A stretch of 30,285 nt of DNA from a virus, in the IMG/VR virus record IMGVR_UViG_3300017752_000093, positions 1-30,285 of that record; one strand, 5' to 3'. Shown one piece after another: positions 18,175 to 26,972 of this stretch (position 1 is its first letter; each line of letters starts with the position of its first letter). The notes beneath the pieces were generated by a model, which saw only the letters and a program-made list of their open reading frames with translations, searched no databases and was not told the DNA's origin. A program made the translations under genes and the position numbers.

Positions 18175-18765
18175 TTAATATCCTCCACCTCCACCACCAG
18201 TGCCGCCACCACCACCTCCAGTAGATCCTCCACCAGAAGACGCTATACTAGAAACAGCACCTCCACCTGATGTTCCTCCACCACTACTTACAGAAGGGGT
18301 ATTTGTTGATGTTTTAGTATCTTGTGATAATCTTGTATTAGTTTCTATAAGGTTTTCATTAGCAACTCTTAATTCTCTTTCAAATACCTCTAAAGCCACA
18401 TTTGTTTGTTCATTATCAGATGGTTCTGCTGCTATTTTTATATTATCCATTTGTGCCGACAATAAATCACTTCTTAATTGAGCTATTTCAGCTTGTAAAG
18501 CTTCAATCTCTTCATTTCTTTCTTCATAATTTATATATTCTCCACTTGTTTTAACTAAATATTCATGGGAATTAGTTTCACCTAGGGCGGGTATATCATA
18601 AAAAAGAGAGTTGTATAATCCAAAGAATTCTTCAACAGTTGGTTGAAGTTGTTGATCTTCAGTAATAGAAGTAACACCCAATTCACTAAAACTTGTATTT
18701 ATAGTTTTAATGTATTCAGCTTTATTAAAAACATCTTTAATTAAGTCTAATCTTTCTTCTGCCAT
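18175..18765 (-). CDS. Coiled-coil structural protein with Gly-rich C-terminal tail
   Basis: 196 residues. Residues 1-80 are mixed helical. Residues ~82-106 and 120-148 have heptad-like spacing with Glu, Leu and Ile and are probably coiled coil. Residues 160-196 are almost only Gly and Ser, ending in six Gly and Tyr. The start overlaps the previous stop by one base (TAATG), and the 2947-residue gene follows after nine bases. That arrangement suggests it works with the giant protein, perhaps as an oligomeric connector with a flexible tether. No family is recognised. Confidence 0.6.
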   Translation of the reverse strand: MAEERLDLIKDVFNKAEYIKTINTSFSELGVTSITEDQQLQPTVEEFFGLYNSLFYDIPALGETNSHEYLVKTSGEYINYEERNEEIEALQAEIAQLRSDLLSAQMDNIKIAAEPSDNEQTNVALEVFERELRVANENLIETNTRLSQDTKTSTNTPSVSSGGGTSGGGAVSSIASSGGGSTGGGGGGTGGGGGGY

Positions 18766-19916
18766 TATCTATTAATAACTTTGAAATAATAATTATCATC
18801 CTTTACTATTGTACTCCCACTAATAGTGGTTTGTATTAAAATTTTATAATATCTTTCGGGTTGTAGCCCATTCATATAAATATCAAAATAATTACTTTGA
18901 CTATCACAGCTTATTTTAGTAAATTCGGGGTCAAATTCTATTAAAGTTTCATTTGTATCTAAATCTTTAACTGAATACATTGAATTACTATTTAAATAAT
19001 GATTTTGTGTATCTAAAGAAGATGTTAAGAATGTTCTTTTTGGGAAATCAGGTCTTATATTTAATCTGAACCTGTTTACACTTTCCTCATAAAATATTCC
19101 TGGGTTGCTGTCTAAAGCAACATACAAATCTGTTGTTTGAATTGGAGGTAAACTTCCTGTTTCAAAGGAAGAATCATCCCATTTTATTTCTAATGCAGGA
19201 GGATATATTGTATTAGTATCAACTGAATAGAATTGCATTATGGGTTGTATAGCATCAGTAGTACTAAATTCTATAGTATCTTCCCATTTTACTAAAAATC
19301 CATTATTTTTTATATTAGTATACCCACCAATAGACTTTGAACTTGAATACCAAACTTTAACTATATCAGTAACAGAGGCATTAAGATCTTTATCGGATCT
19401 TAAAGTAAAAGATTGAGTAACATATAAATTAGTATTATAAGGATCATCTGATCCTGTATACCAAGTTCCACCTCCAGCCGTATTACTTCCAGAAAAAGAA
19501 GCTGTTGCATAAGGTTGAAAATTGGAAGTTGCCCATTCTTGACCACCATCAAATGTTTGATTTTTCCAACTACAACCATTAGTAGTAAAAGGTGAATCTA
19601 AATAAGTACCCGAGCCATTATTCCATGATCCTGATACGGGGTATATTTCTAATTCAGTATCAAAAATAACACCTTGAGCATTAGCTATATAACATTTTAA
19701 ACTACTAGAAAATTGAGTTCCCCCTACTTTATTATCAATTATATCTTCTATTTCAGTTTGATCAAACTCAACTAAATATCTAAATACTTGAGGTACGGGG
19801 TTTATGTTTACATTAAGATTACCTACTTCTATAATAGGGTCTATCCCAGTATTCATAGTAGGGTAAAATGAATACATTGTAGCATCTTGCAAAGGAAAAA
19901 TTTTATATACTGCCAT
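18765..19916 (-). CDS. DNRLRE-like beta-sandwich baseplate/tail protein
   Basis: 383 residues. The N-terminus follows the DNRLRE pattern: an Asp-Ala-Thr turn, YPTMNTG, a strand with VGN, then RYLVEFDQTEIEDI, a long hydrophobic strand matching the family's 'LLxFDLSxIP' segment. Residues ~180-250 contain the second strand set (VTDIVKVWY, GFLVKWED). The C-terminal third (residues ~260-380) is another beta domain ending in YYFKVINR. DNRLRE domains occur in surface and fibre proteins. Its place directly after gp6 in a coupled operon argues for a baseplate component. It starts 10 bases after gp6 and has no signal peptide. Confidence 0.6.
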   Translation of the reverse strand: MAVYKIFPLQDATMYSFYPTMNTGIDPIIEVGNLNVNINPVPQVFRYLVEFDQTEIEDIIDNKVGGTQFSSSLKCYIANAQGVIFDTELEIYPVSGSWNNGSGTYLDSPFTTNGCSWKNQTFDGGQEWATSNFQPYATASFSGSNTAGGGTWYTGSDDPYNTNLYVTQSFTLRSDKDLNASVTDIVKVWYSSSKSIGGYTNIKNNGFLVKWEDTIEFSTTDAIQPIMQFYSVDTNTIYPPALEIKWDDSSFETGSLPPIQTTDLYVALDSNPGIFYEESVNRFRLNIRPDFPKRTFLTSSLDTQNHYLNSNSMYSVKDLDTNETLIEFDPEFTKISCDSQSNYFDIYMNGLQPERYYKILIQTTISGSTIVKDDNYYFKVINR

Positions 19917-19926
19917 AATTTATTTT

Positions 19927-21816
19927 TTAATAACTAGTAGATGATCCTCCCCCACTAGTGCTAAATGTTCCTGTTCCTAATGAAACTACTCTACCTTTAA
20001 TATCTGTATTAGGATATTTTACTTCAAATATACTTGGGTCTAAAGAAGGGTATATAATACCATTTTGAGTAGCTCCACTTATATCATAAGCAAATTGTGA
20101 ATACCCACTATTTGTACCTGCTTTATTTGTAATACTCACATTTTGTATAGTCTGCACACCAGAAATATTATCTAATAATACTGTTATCTCTCTTAGTATG
20201 ATAGGTTGATTAATTTGCCATTTACTAATTTCAAAGTATATTTGTAAAGCTGATATACATCTAGCTAATACTTCACTATTATTAAAATTAGGTAAAGTAA
20301 TTATTTCAAAATCTATACAAATATTAATAATAAAAGCATCTTTAATATTAACAGTATCACCTATCATTCGTGATTGATTTAAATAAGTAATTAGATTACT
20401 CTTAATAGCATCTGATGTTGTTACTAAATTACCTGATGTGTTATAAGCTAATACATATAAATCTAAAATGACATCAGGATCTTTTACGCTTGGTTTTGTT
20501 GTATATGCTTTAGATAAATCTCCAAATTTAGAAGGCATACTTAAAGCTCTAATTAAATAATCATCAGCTGTAACATTTCTTTGTTGAGTATTATAATTAG
20601 CTAAAGAATTTTGTCTTATTTCTTCTATGGTATCTCCATCTCCTCCCCCGCTTGCAGCTATAGGATTATTCACAGCTAAAGAATTAAATATAAATTGTGC
20701 TGTTGATGTGTTGCTAAGATTTGAATTCTTAAATAAAGTATTACCTGTGTTTAATTGTGTTACTTGGTTAGCGTTAACATTATCTCTAGTTCCACCCCCT
20801 GTAATATATCTAACTGTTAGAGTAGTATTACTTGGTGCTGTTCCATAAGTATTTGTAAATACAAAATTTGTTGGTGAATAAGCAGCTGTTAATTTACTTT
20901 GACCAAATGGAAGACCAATCCCTACATTATCGGGATTAGGAACTATCTCTTCATCTATTTGTAATGCATTTCCGGCACCAAATTGAATTTGTAAGGTTGT
21001 TTCGTTTAAATACCTTGTAATAAATCTATTATTTGTGGATTTTGTTCTTAATATATAAGGTGCATCCCCATCTTGATAATTATTAGGGTCATTAGTATTA
21101 GTATTTTTAATACTGTCGTATACTAAATCTTGACCTAAATAATCTACTTCATAATATTGGTTACCATCAGAATCAAATATATCAAGGATACCACCTATAT
21201 TATTAGAATTAATTTCTAAAGTTGGGAATTGTTGGTAAGCACCTAGAGTAAAAGTTTGTGTAGAGACATTACCTGATGATGCTTTTCTTGTTTTCTTTAA
21301 TAAATAGTAAGTAGGTTCTCCACCAGCTACTTGAGCAATTGATACTTCAGTTGGATCACTTGAGGATGAAACTGAAAAATCTACTGCGTCTTCTATTAAA
21401 AAACTAATACCTGTTTGAGTATTTGAAATTGAATTTGCTCCTATTATTAGGGCATAATTAAAATCAGGTACTACGGTTACTCCTTCTACTTTAGAAGGAA
21501 CTTGTTGGTAAAAATCTAAATCAACAGATGCTAACCCGGTTGCCTTTGGTTTATAACTAAACATATAGGCAAGATCATATAAATTATCAAATTGTCTAGC
21601 ATATTGTAAATAAGTTTCTTGGATTTGGTTATCTAAATAAAAGGATAAAACATCACTAACATAAGATGCTTGTTCTATAAACATCATACCAGGTGATGCG
21701 GGACTAAAATCTGTATAGGTATTGGGGAAATAAGTTTGAGAAAAATTAATAAGTTGGGCTCTAATATCATTAAAGTCCTTATTAATATAAGATATGTCTT
21801 TGTTTAGTAACGCCAT
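19927..21816 (-). CDS. gp6: Baseplate wedge protein gp6 / P2 gpJ-like
   Basis: 629 residues, close to T4 gp6 (660). The N-terminus has the wedge signature with DFSPASPGMMFIEQ (57-70) and SDVLSFYLDNQIQE (74-87). The central Baseplate_J-like part includes the conserved run VTADDYLIRALSMPSKFGDL, which mirrors the 'T..DY......P...I..' motif of this family. gp6 dimers form the core ring of the baseplate and link the wedges around the hub. The start ATG overlaps the gp25 stop by one base, the order expected from T4-like and P2-like phages (W then J). The C-terminus ends in a Ser/Gly-rich tail. Confidence 0.9.
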   Translation of the reverse strand: MALLNKDISYINKDFNDIRAQLINFSQTYFPNTYTDFSPASPGMMFIEQASYVSDVLSFYLDNQIQETYLQYARQFDNLYDLAYMFSYKPKATGLASVDLDFYQQVPSKVEGVTVVPDFNYALIIGANSISNTQTGISFLIEDAVDFSVSSSSDPTEVSIAQVAGGEPTYYLLKKTRKASSGNVSTQTFTLGAYQQFPTLEINSNNIGGILDIFDSDGNQYYEVDYLGQDLVYDSIKNTNTNDPNNYQDGDAPYILRTKSTNNRFITRYLNETTLQIQFGAGNALQIDEEIVPNPDNVGIGLPFGQSKLTAAYSPTNFVFTNTYGTAPSNTTLTVRYITGGGTRDNVNANQVTQLNTGNTLFKNSNLSNTSTAQFIFNSLAVNNPIAASGGGDGDTIEEIRQNSLANYNTQQRNVTADDYLIRALSMPSKFGDLSKAYTTKPSVKDPDVILDLYVLAYNTSGNLVTTSDAIKSNLITYLNQSRMIGDTVNIKDAFIINICIDFEIITLPNFNNSEVLARCISALQIYFEISKWQINQPIILREITVLLDNISGVQTIQNVSITNKAGTNSGYSQFAYDISGATQNGIIYPSLDPSIFEVKYPNTDIKGRVVSLGTGTFSTSGGGSSTSY

Positions 21817-22223
21817 TATCTAAAATTTAATTCTAAAGTATCATTTATACCTGTATTAGGAATACTGTATGTTATATTTATTTGTATTGTATTTTCATTA
21901 ACAGTTCTTAAGACTTCAACTTCTTCAACTAAAATATTTGGAAAATTATCATTTAATTTTGTTTGAATATCATCTTTTATAAAATCTAAATTTCCAGTTT
22001 CTACTTGAGTAAAAATATATCTTCTTAAACCTGCACCAAAAAGTGGGTTTTCTATTCTTTCCCCTGGGTTTGTTAAAAAATAATTAATTAAATTATTCTT
22101 AATGGCATCTTTAGTTTGGTAATTAGGTTGAAACACCCCAGGTGCGCTAAATGGTAGATTAACACCAATAGCAACTCTAGGTCGTAAATCATTAGGATAT
22201 ACTCTTCTTGCTCCAAATGCCAT
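21816..22223 (-). CDS. gp25: Baseplate wedge protein gp25 (GPW/gp25 family)
   Basis: 135 residues, matching T4 gp25 (132). The family signature is clear: NNLINYFLTNPGERIENPLF (residues 43-62), then GLRRYIFTQ, followed by the strand EVEVLRTV and the C-terminal beta hairpin. gp25 clamps the wedge and starts sheath polymerisation. It is coupled to gp6 by a one-base overlap and lies five bases after the small helical gene. Despite its historical 'lysozyme' label the family is structural. Confidence 0.92.
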   Translation of the reverse strand: MAFGARRVYPNDLRPRVAIGVNLPFSAPGVFQPNYQTKDAIKNNLINYFLTNPGERIENPLFGAGLRRYIFTQVETGNLDFIKDDIQTKLNDNFPNILVEEVEVLRTVNENTIQINITYSIPNTGINDTLELNFR

Positions 22224-22228
22224 AATTA

Positions 22229-22594
22229 TTACCCTTTACTATTCATTAAACCCATTATTTGGTCCATACTTACATTTCCCTGAGGTAAACTACCATTAGG
22301 TGAAGTTGTATCTACAGGACCACCCATTTGTAAAGGTACATCTGCTGAAGTTGCACTTAATGTACCATTAGCTCCTGGCATCATTCCTCCTAGTACATTT
22401 TGTATATTTTCTCTCATTGCTACTCTTTTATCTTCTGGTAAAGGTTGTTGTTTCACTTGTTGAGTAGGTTGAATAACTTCTTGTACTTGTTGTTTAGGAG
22501 CACGAACTGCTTCTATTAAAATGTCTTTCATTTCCTCTTGTATTGCCTCTTTTACGGCCTCTTTCACAATAGTTTTTAATTGACTTAATTTCAT
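22229..22594 (-). CDS. Small protein, helical N-terminus and Gln-rich linker, unknown
   Basis: 121 residues. The first 30 residues form an amphipathic charged helix (KTIVKEAVKEAIQEEMKD). Residues 33-55 are Gln/Val/Pro-rich and probably disordered. The C-terminal half is Gly/Pro/Ser/Met-rich with short helices. No domain is recognised. It begins the gp25-gp6 block, five bases before gp25, and has a full ATATTTATAA element upstream. Position suggests a structural, scaffolding or chaperone role in baseplate assembly, which the sequence itself does not prove. Confidence 0.55.
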   Translation of the reverse strand: MKLSQLKTIVKEAVKEAIQEEMKDILIEAVRAPKQQVQEVIQPTQQVKQQPLPEDKRVAMRENIQNVLGGMMPGANGTLSATSADVPLQMGGPVDTTSPNGSLPQGNVSMDQIMGLMNSKG

Positions 22595-22608
22595 GTTGTA
22601 TTGATTTA

Positions 22609-22617
22609 TTATAAATA
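22609..22617 (-). promoter_or_regulatory. ATATTTATAA element before the gp25/gp6 block
   Basis: The coding strand reads TTAATATTTATAATAAA, 14 bases before the ATG at 22594 in a 28-base gap. It precedes the run of six closely spaced or overlapping genes from 22594 to 9322. Confidence 0.5.
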
Positions 22618-22622
22618 TTAAA

Positions 22623-24308
22623 CTAGTTAGCTTTTAAATTATTTTGTTGTATATAAAATACAAGTTCATCTATTAAAATTTGATCTGATGATGAAAATGA
22701 AGGTTCTCCTTTTAATAATGTAATTCCCCTGGAGTCTTTAGCTACAGCAAATCTTCTTTTTAAAGTTCCAACAGGGTTTTTATTATCAGTTTCAACACTA
22801 AAAATAAATCCATTTACATTACCAATTATGGGGTTTCCATCTTCAGCTTCTTCTTCAGCTAAATCTAATAATTCTTGATTAATTGCTTCTAATTCTAAAT
22901 TTGTTACACCATTTTCTTCAGCACACTCTTGGGCCATTTGATCAACCGATTTTAATAATAATATTACTGTTGTAACCCCTGCTATTAAAAATATTAATGA
23001 AACTAAAGTAGCTCTACTTGTTCCTTTATTTGCTTCTTCTAATTTTTCTAATTCATCATTAATATGCTGTAATTTAGCTGTAAACGAATAAGGTTGGGCA
23101 AATATTAAACCACCAAAATCTTTAGCAGGAAAAACCCCTACTGCTTGGGGTGCTGGGAGAGCATCTAGTGCTAGTCTCACCCCTCTTAAAACATTAGCTA
23201 AAGCTGTAAAAGCTAAGGCTAAAGCTGTGTTAATAGTTATTGCCCTAAATAATTGGTTTAATTGTCTAACAACTCTATTTCTAGTTCTTATTACATTGTT
23301 TAAAGTATCGGGTGTTGGGCATGTTTTTCTATTTGCTTGTGTTAATTTAGAAATACCAAAAGCTAATAATAAACTAATTGCTAAAGGAATTAATTTTGTT
23401 TTAATATTATCTACTAATTTACCAATACTAAATTTTTTAGCAAATATAAGTTTATCTAAAACATCCATAGCTAAGGCAGCAACCCCAGCTTGTGCTAAAT
23501 CAATACCATCATTAAATTTTTGAGAAATTTCTTCTGCTGCTTCACTTAAATTAATTAAACTAGTTAATGATAAATTTGTTTTTATTGTTTTATCACCATT
23601 TATAATAGCTTGTGTTCCAGGGATATACCCACTTTTAGAATAAAGTAAACCAAAAACAAGTGGGGTTTTTTGATTTTCGGGGATAATAGGAACCTTAACT
23701 TTAATTGAAAAATTTCCTTGTTTATCTGTTCTAGCAGTTTGTCCTGGGATAGGAATAAAAATTAGATCATTTAAATCAAGTGAAACTTTATTAGGGAGTA
23801 ATTCTTCACTTACATTTAAAGGATTATCGGCACCAACTTTTTCATCTACAAAATCCTGATTAACTCCTAATGTTACTTTAGCTCCTTGTAATGGAGTATT
23901 TGTATTTTTATCCTGCAGTCTACCTACAATTGTATAAGTTTGAAGTGTAGGAATTTGACTTTTTAATTTGGCTTTTAAAAGTGATATTTCTGCTCTTACT
24001 TTTTTTTCAACATCTACTTTTGTTATATTAGCTTCGTCTAAACGTTCTTGTAATTTTTCTTTAGCAGACAATCTTTTTTGTCTTCTTTTTTCTCTTTTTT
24101 GTTCACGAGTCAAATTAGAACCCAGGGATAAATTAATATTATCTAAGGATGTTTCATCTAAGGTAGATAAATCAATGTTAAATTTAGAAGAAAGATCTTG
24201 TATTCTATTAGTTATATCATTTAAATTAAGTTGGCTTCCTAACAATGATTTACCCGCAGGGGTTTGAAGAAATTGTTGTGATAATTGTAAAAGTGCTTCT
24301 TCCCCCAT
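22623..24308 (-). CDS. Baseplate-region protein, Ig-like domain plus hydrophobic helices
   Basis: 561 residues. Residues 1-120 are helical and highly basic (KREKRRQKR near 71-79). Residues ~122-250 form a carboxypeptidase-regulatory-like Ig fold: TIVGRLQDKNTNTPLQGAKV, then TARTDKQGNFSIKV, the classic 'G.V.d..tg.pl.GA.V...  T..G.F.i' pattern. Three hydrophobic segments follow at ~305-321, 355-373 and 433-452, long enough to span a membrane. A coiled-coil-like stretch lies at 411-428 and an acidic region at 470-495. It sits between the spike and gp25, sharing one base with the spike stop (TAATG). Candidate roles are a hub, tape-measure-like or membrane-penetrating ejection protein; the length is near T4 gp29 (590) but the Ig domain does not fit gp29. 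Confidence 0.55.
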   Translation of the reverse strand: MGEEALLQLSQQFLQTPAGKSLLGSQLNLNDITNRIQDLSSKFNIDLSTLDETSLDNINLSLGSNLTREQKREKRRQKRLSAKEKLQERLDEANITKVDVEKKVRAEISLLKAKLKSQIPTLQTYTIVGRLQDKNTNTPLQGAKVTLGVNQDFVDEKVGADNPLNVSEELLPNKVSLDLNDLIFIPIPGQTARTDKQGNFSIKVKVPIIPENQKTPLVFGLLYSKSGYIPGTQAIINGDKTIKTNLSLTSLINLSEAAEEISQKFNDGIDLAQAGVAALAMDVLDKLIFAKKFSIGKLVDNIKTKLIPLAISLLLAFGISKLTQANRKTCPTPDTLNNVIRTRNRVVRQLNQLFRAITINTALALAFTALANVLRGVRLALDALPAPQAVGVFPAKDFGGLIFAQPYSFTAKLQHINDELEKLEEANKGTSRATLVSLIFLIAGVTTVILLLKSVDQMAQECAEENGVTNLELEAINQELLDLAEEEAEDGNPIIGNVNGFIFSVETDNKNPVGTLKRRFAVAKDSRGITLLKGEPSFSSSDQILIDELVFYIQQNNLKAN

Positions 24309-25585
24309 TATATTGATTTTACAATTTTAGATTTATAATTTTTAATATTATTTAACATTTTAGAAGCTTGTGTTTTTACAGAGCTAGCGGGACCACCACT
24401 AACATATATTTTTGGTTCAGTTGATAACGTTTGACCTAAAGTTTGTAATTTTCTTAATAAATCTGCAAGATCATCTAAAAAAGTATCTCCTAGAACTATA
24501 GATTCATTAGCTGTAGAATCCCCTAATCTAATATTATTTTTAGAGGATTGTAAAACAACATCTCCTTCTTGAGAATATATTCCAATTGTATTTGTTGATG
24601 TCAATGAAATTACTCCTTCGGAATTTAATAATATACTACCTGTAGAATTAGCATTAAAAACTAATCTATTAGAATTTAGCATTACTTGACTTCCCTGAAA
24701 TGAACCTATTGACTCTGGTTTGTTATTTTTTATTGAAGGGTTGTTTGTAATTGTTGTTACTAAGGGGATTGATTGGTTAGACGTTAAATAAATCGAAGAT
24801 AAGTCTTTATTTATATCTTCAATAATAGGTAAATATCCCTCTTCACTAGCATCATTAGGTTGACCATTTCTTAATATTGTTATAGGGTTACCATCTTCTC
24901 CTGTACTAGACCAATTATTACCATATAAAATACTATCGGTTTTTGCAGTACTACCAAATCTAATACTATTACCCCATCTACCTTCAGTAATAATATCCCC
25001 AGCAAAAGCTAATAAAGGATGGATATTTGATCTTTCAATAAAAGTACCTCCTACTAGAGGAGAATTATAAGCATATTCTACTTCTTCATCAGAAGATTTT
25101 CTGGTTTGCCCCTGTTCTATTGCTTGGTAACTTTTTTGTTGTGAAGGTTGGGTTTGGTTATTAGCTTGTAAATTTGGGTATGCGTTTAAATGAGGAGTGT
25201 TCCAAATAGATATTGGATTTATATAAAAATATTTTTTTGTATTACTATTTAAATTTACTTGATTATTAGGTAGTAAAAATAATAATACTAATTCATTAAC
25301 TAAGGGATAGTTTTTTAAATAAGGAATTAGGGGAGATGCTACTTTTGCAATTTTAGATGAAATTGAAGGTGAGCCCTCAACTGCTTCAAAAAATATAGTT
25401 CCAACAGAACTCCATTCACCATAAATCTCAAATTTAGGGTGTTGATCATCCAAGATAATATCCGTTACTCTAGCAGATATCATATTAGAAGCTAAAGTAT
25501 TAAGTTGTTGTTGTGTAGCTGATTGGTTATTCCTCCCTATATTTAATTGAGAGTTAACCGAAGCAAATCCATATTTATGCGCCAT
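24308..25585 (-). CDS. gp5: Baseplate central spike protein (gp5/gpV-like), no lysozyme domain
   Basis: 425 residues. The N-terminal half looks like the spike OB-fold: ARVTDIILDD, then VGTIFFEAVEG and LVNELVLLFLLP, with the PLVxExVxLFxLP phrase typical of phage spike OB domains. The C-terminal half (residues ~305-375) is a run of short strands with Ser/Asn/Gly turns (MLNSNRLVFNANSTGSILLN onward), as in the triple beta-helix needle. The T4 gp5 lysozyme domain is absent. The last 45 residues are basic and may be a cap or extra domain. It overlaps the upstream gene by 11 bases and the next one by one base. The call rests on pattern and position in front of gp25. Confidence 0.7.
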   Translation of the reverse strand: MAHKYGFASVNSQLNIGRNNQSATQQQLNTLASNMISARVTDIILDDQHPKFEIYGEWSSVGTIFFEAVEGSPSISSKIAKVASPLIPYLKNYPLVNELVLLFLLPNNQVNLNSNTKKYFYINPISIWNTPHLNAYPNLQANNQTQPSQQKSYQAIEQGQTRKSSDEEVEYAYNSPLVGGTFIERSNIHPLLAFAGDIITEGRWGNSIRFGSTAKTDSILYGNNWSSTGEDGNPITILRNGQPNDASEEGYLPIIEDINKDLSSIYLTSNQSIPLVTTITNNPSIKNNKPESIGSFQGSQVMLNSNRLVFNANSTGSILLNSEGVISLTSTNTIGIYSQEGDVVLQSSKNNIRLGDSTANESIVLGDTFLDDLADLLRKLQTLGQTLSTEPKIYVSGGPASSVKTQASKMLNNIKNYKSKIVKSI

Positions 25586-25931
25586 CTTTCTTTTGTTCGA
25601 AATTAGTATTAAGTTTATCTAATTCCTCCATTAATTGTTGTTTTTCTTCTTCCGTTATCCCCATTGATTCTTCACCACCACTATTATTAAGCGCACGCTG
25701 TACTATAGTGGCCATTTTAATTAATTGTTCATCGTTACGAACGCCAATTTCCATATATTCTTTAATAAGTGGAACAATCAAAGTAGCATCACCTATGTCA
25801 TTTATAAGTGGTTTTAACTCTGAAATTAAACCCGTTATTTGGGTTTCTTTTTTCTTTTGATTATCGTAAATTTCGCTTAGGATATCCGAGAATTTTTTCT
25901 TTTTAAATACAATGTTGTCTAATGATCCCAT
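25575..25931 (-). CDS. Small helical protein, unknown, first gene of the spike block
   Basis: 118 residues, mostly helical and charged. It starts MGSLDNIVFKKKKFSDIL, with a long helix from 15 to 45, an acidic region near 85-105 and a coiled-coil-like end. No domain is recognised. It overlaps the spike start by 11 bases, so its translation is tied to the spike. A full ATATTTATAA element precedes it. A baseplate chaperone is possible by position only. Confidence 0.55.
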   Translation of the reverse strand: MGSLDNIVFKKKKFSDILSEIYDNQKKKETQITGLISELKPLINDIGDATLIVPLIKEYMEIGVRNDEQLIKMATIVQRALNNSGGEESMGITEEEKQQLMEELDKLNTNFEQKKDGA

Positions 25932-25943
25932 AATGTTATTTTG

Positions 25944-25952
25944 TTATAAATA
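25944..25952 (-). promoter_or_regulatory. ATATTTATAA element before the spike block
   Basis: The coding strand reads CCATATTTATAACAAAA, 12 bases before the ATG at 25931, in the 37-base gap that separates the sigma-factor operon from the baseplate genes. Confidence 0.5.
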
Positions 25953-25968
25953 TGGATATAGGAAGGGG

Positions 25969-26688
25969 TTAGAATCTAGCGTAACCGTTTTCTAAATAAA
26001 AAATGTATTGTTCTTTAAATATACCATGAAGTTTATCAGCTATTTTAGTTATTTTAGGAGTTTTTACATCTACCATTTCTCTTATGTAGATATAAAGTGC
26101 TTTTTTATTAAATACTTCTAATGTTTCTCTTTTACGGAATAATTCTAATATTGCATCCGCTATTTGAGCATCATTTTTTTTAGGAAATAATTCAAAAATA
26201 TTTTCTGATACATGATCTACAAATATATCCACATACTTATCTAAATCACTTTTTACTCTTTCATCACCTTGTGTATAAACATGGGTTGAATTCTCTCCAG
26301 TTAATACTTCAACTCCAACTTTTTTGATTTTTTTATTGTAATTTTTAGTATTATATAAAATTAACCAACGTTTTACTATAGTACCAAAATAAGAATATGC
26401 TTTTGCTCCTCTTGTGGGATCAAATAAATGTATTTTGGATAGTAAAAAGGTTATTATTTCATGCTGTAAATGTTCTAAATTAGACACTTCAGTATGATAA
26501 AATTTAAAAGTATGGATTATATTCTGAGTAAGTTTAAAAAAGGCATAATGTATGTAAGCTTCATATATTTTACTTCTTTTTTCTGAATCTTCAACAGGAT
26601 CTAAGTTATTATATTTTACTATATAATCTTCTGTTTCTTGGGTAAAATAATTTTTACTTTTTTTCCTTCTTTTTCTTTTTTGGATCAT
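25969..26688 (-). CDS. gp55: Late-transcription sigma factor (T4 gp55-like)
   Basis: 239 residues (T4 gp55 is 185). After a basic N-terminus (KRKRRKKSK) comes a sigma region-2-like segment: helix 40-60, LEHLQHEIITFLL (71-83), then LFDPTRGAKAYSYFGTIVKR (89-108), which closely follows the FDP..G.KA.SYF..I.K pattern of phage gp55 proteins. The C-terminal part (170-235) is helical with FRKRETLEVF and an HTH-like KITKIADKLHGIF, extra relative to T4 gp55, which lacks region 4. It directs RNA polymerase to late promoters. It is the last gene of the operon from P3 and overlaps its upstream neighbour by ATGA. Confidence 0.85.
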   Translation of the reverse strand: MIQKRKRRKKSKNYFTQETEDYIVKYNNLDPVEDSEKRSKIYEAYIHYAFFKLTQNIIHTFKFYHTEVSNLEHLQHEIITFLLSKIHLFDPTRGAKAYSYFGTIVKRWLILYNTKNYNKKIKKVGVEVLTGENSTHVYTQGDERVKSDLDKYVDIFVDHVSENIFELFPKKNDAQIADAILELFRKRETLEVFNKKALYIYIREMVDVKTPKITKIADKLHGIFKEQYIFYLENGYARF

Positions 26689-26972
26689 TTTTCTTTGGGG
26701 TTAGTTTTAAATTGAGATAAACCTGTTTGTAAAACCTTTATTTCATTAAAAAACCAACCTATTTCATCATCGCTTTTGAACATGCCTTTTTCATCTATTT
26801 GTTCTAATCTTTTTTCTGAAAATGTGACTTGTTCATCTACTTTATTGATAAATTCCTGTTGAGAAACTATAATATCTTCTGCTCTTTCATTTTTACGTAA
26901 AAGGTTAAAAGTCGTGTACCCAAGGATAACGACTGATAAACCTAATATTGTAATAGTAATTTCTAATATCAT
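26685..26972 (-). CDS. Small membrane-anchored protein, unknown
   Basis: 95 residues. Residues 4-23 are a hydrophobic helix (ITITILGLSVVILGYTTF), followed by Arg/Lys (LLRKNER), so the C-terminus should face the cytoplasm. Residues 30-60 are coiled-coil-like, and FKSDDEIGWFFNEIK (65-79) is a short motif I associate with small conserved proteins of T4-like phages. It overlaps both neighbours by ATGA junctions, tying it to the HD protein and the sigma factor. Function unknown. Confidence 0.6.
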   Translation of the reverse strand: MILEITITILGLSVVILGYTTFNLLRKNERAEDIIVSQQEFINKVDEQVTFSEKRLEQIDEKGMFKSDDEIGWFFNEIKVLQTGLSQFKTNPKEK

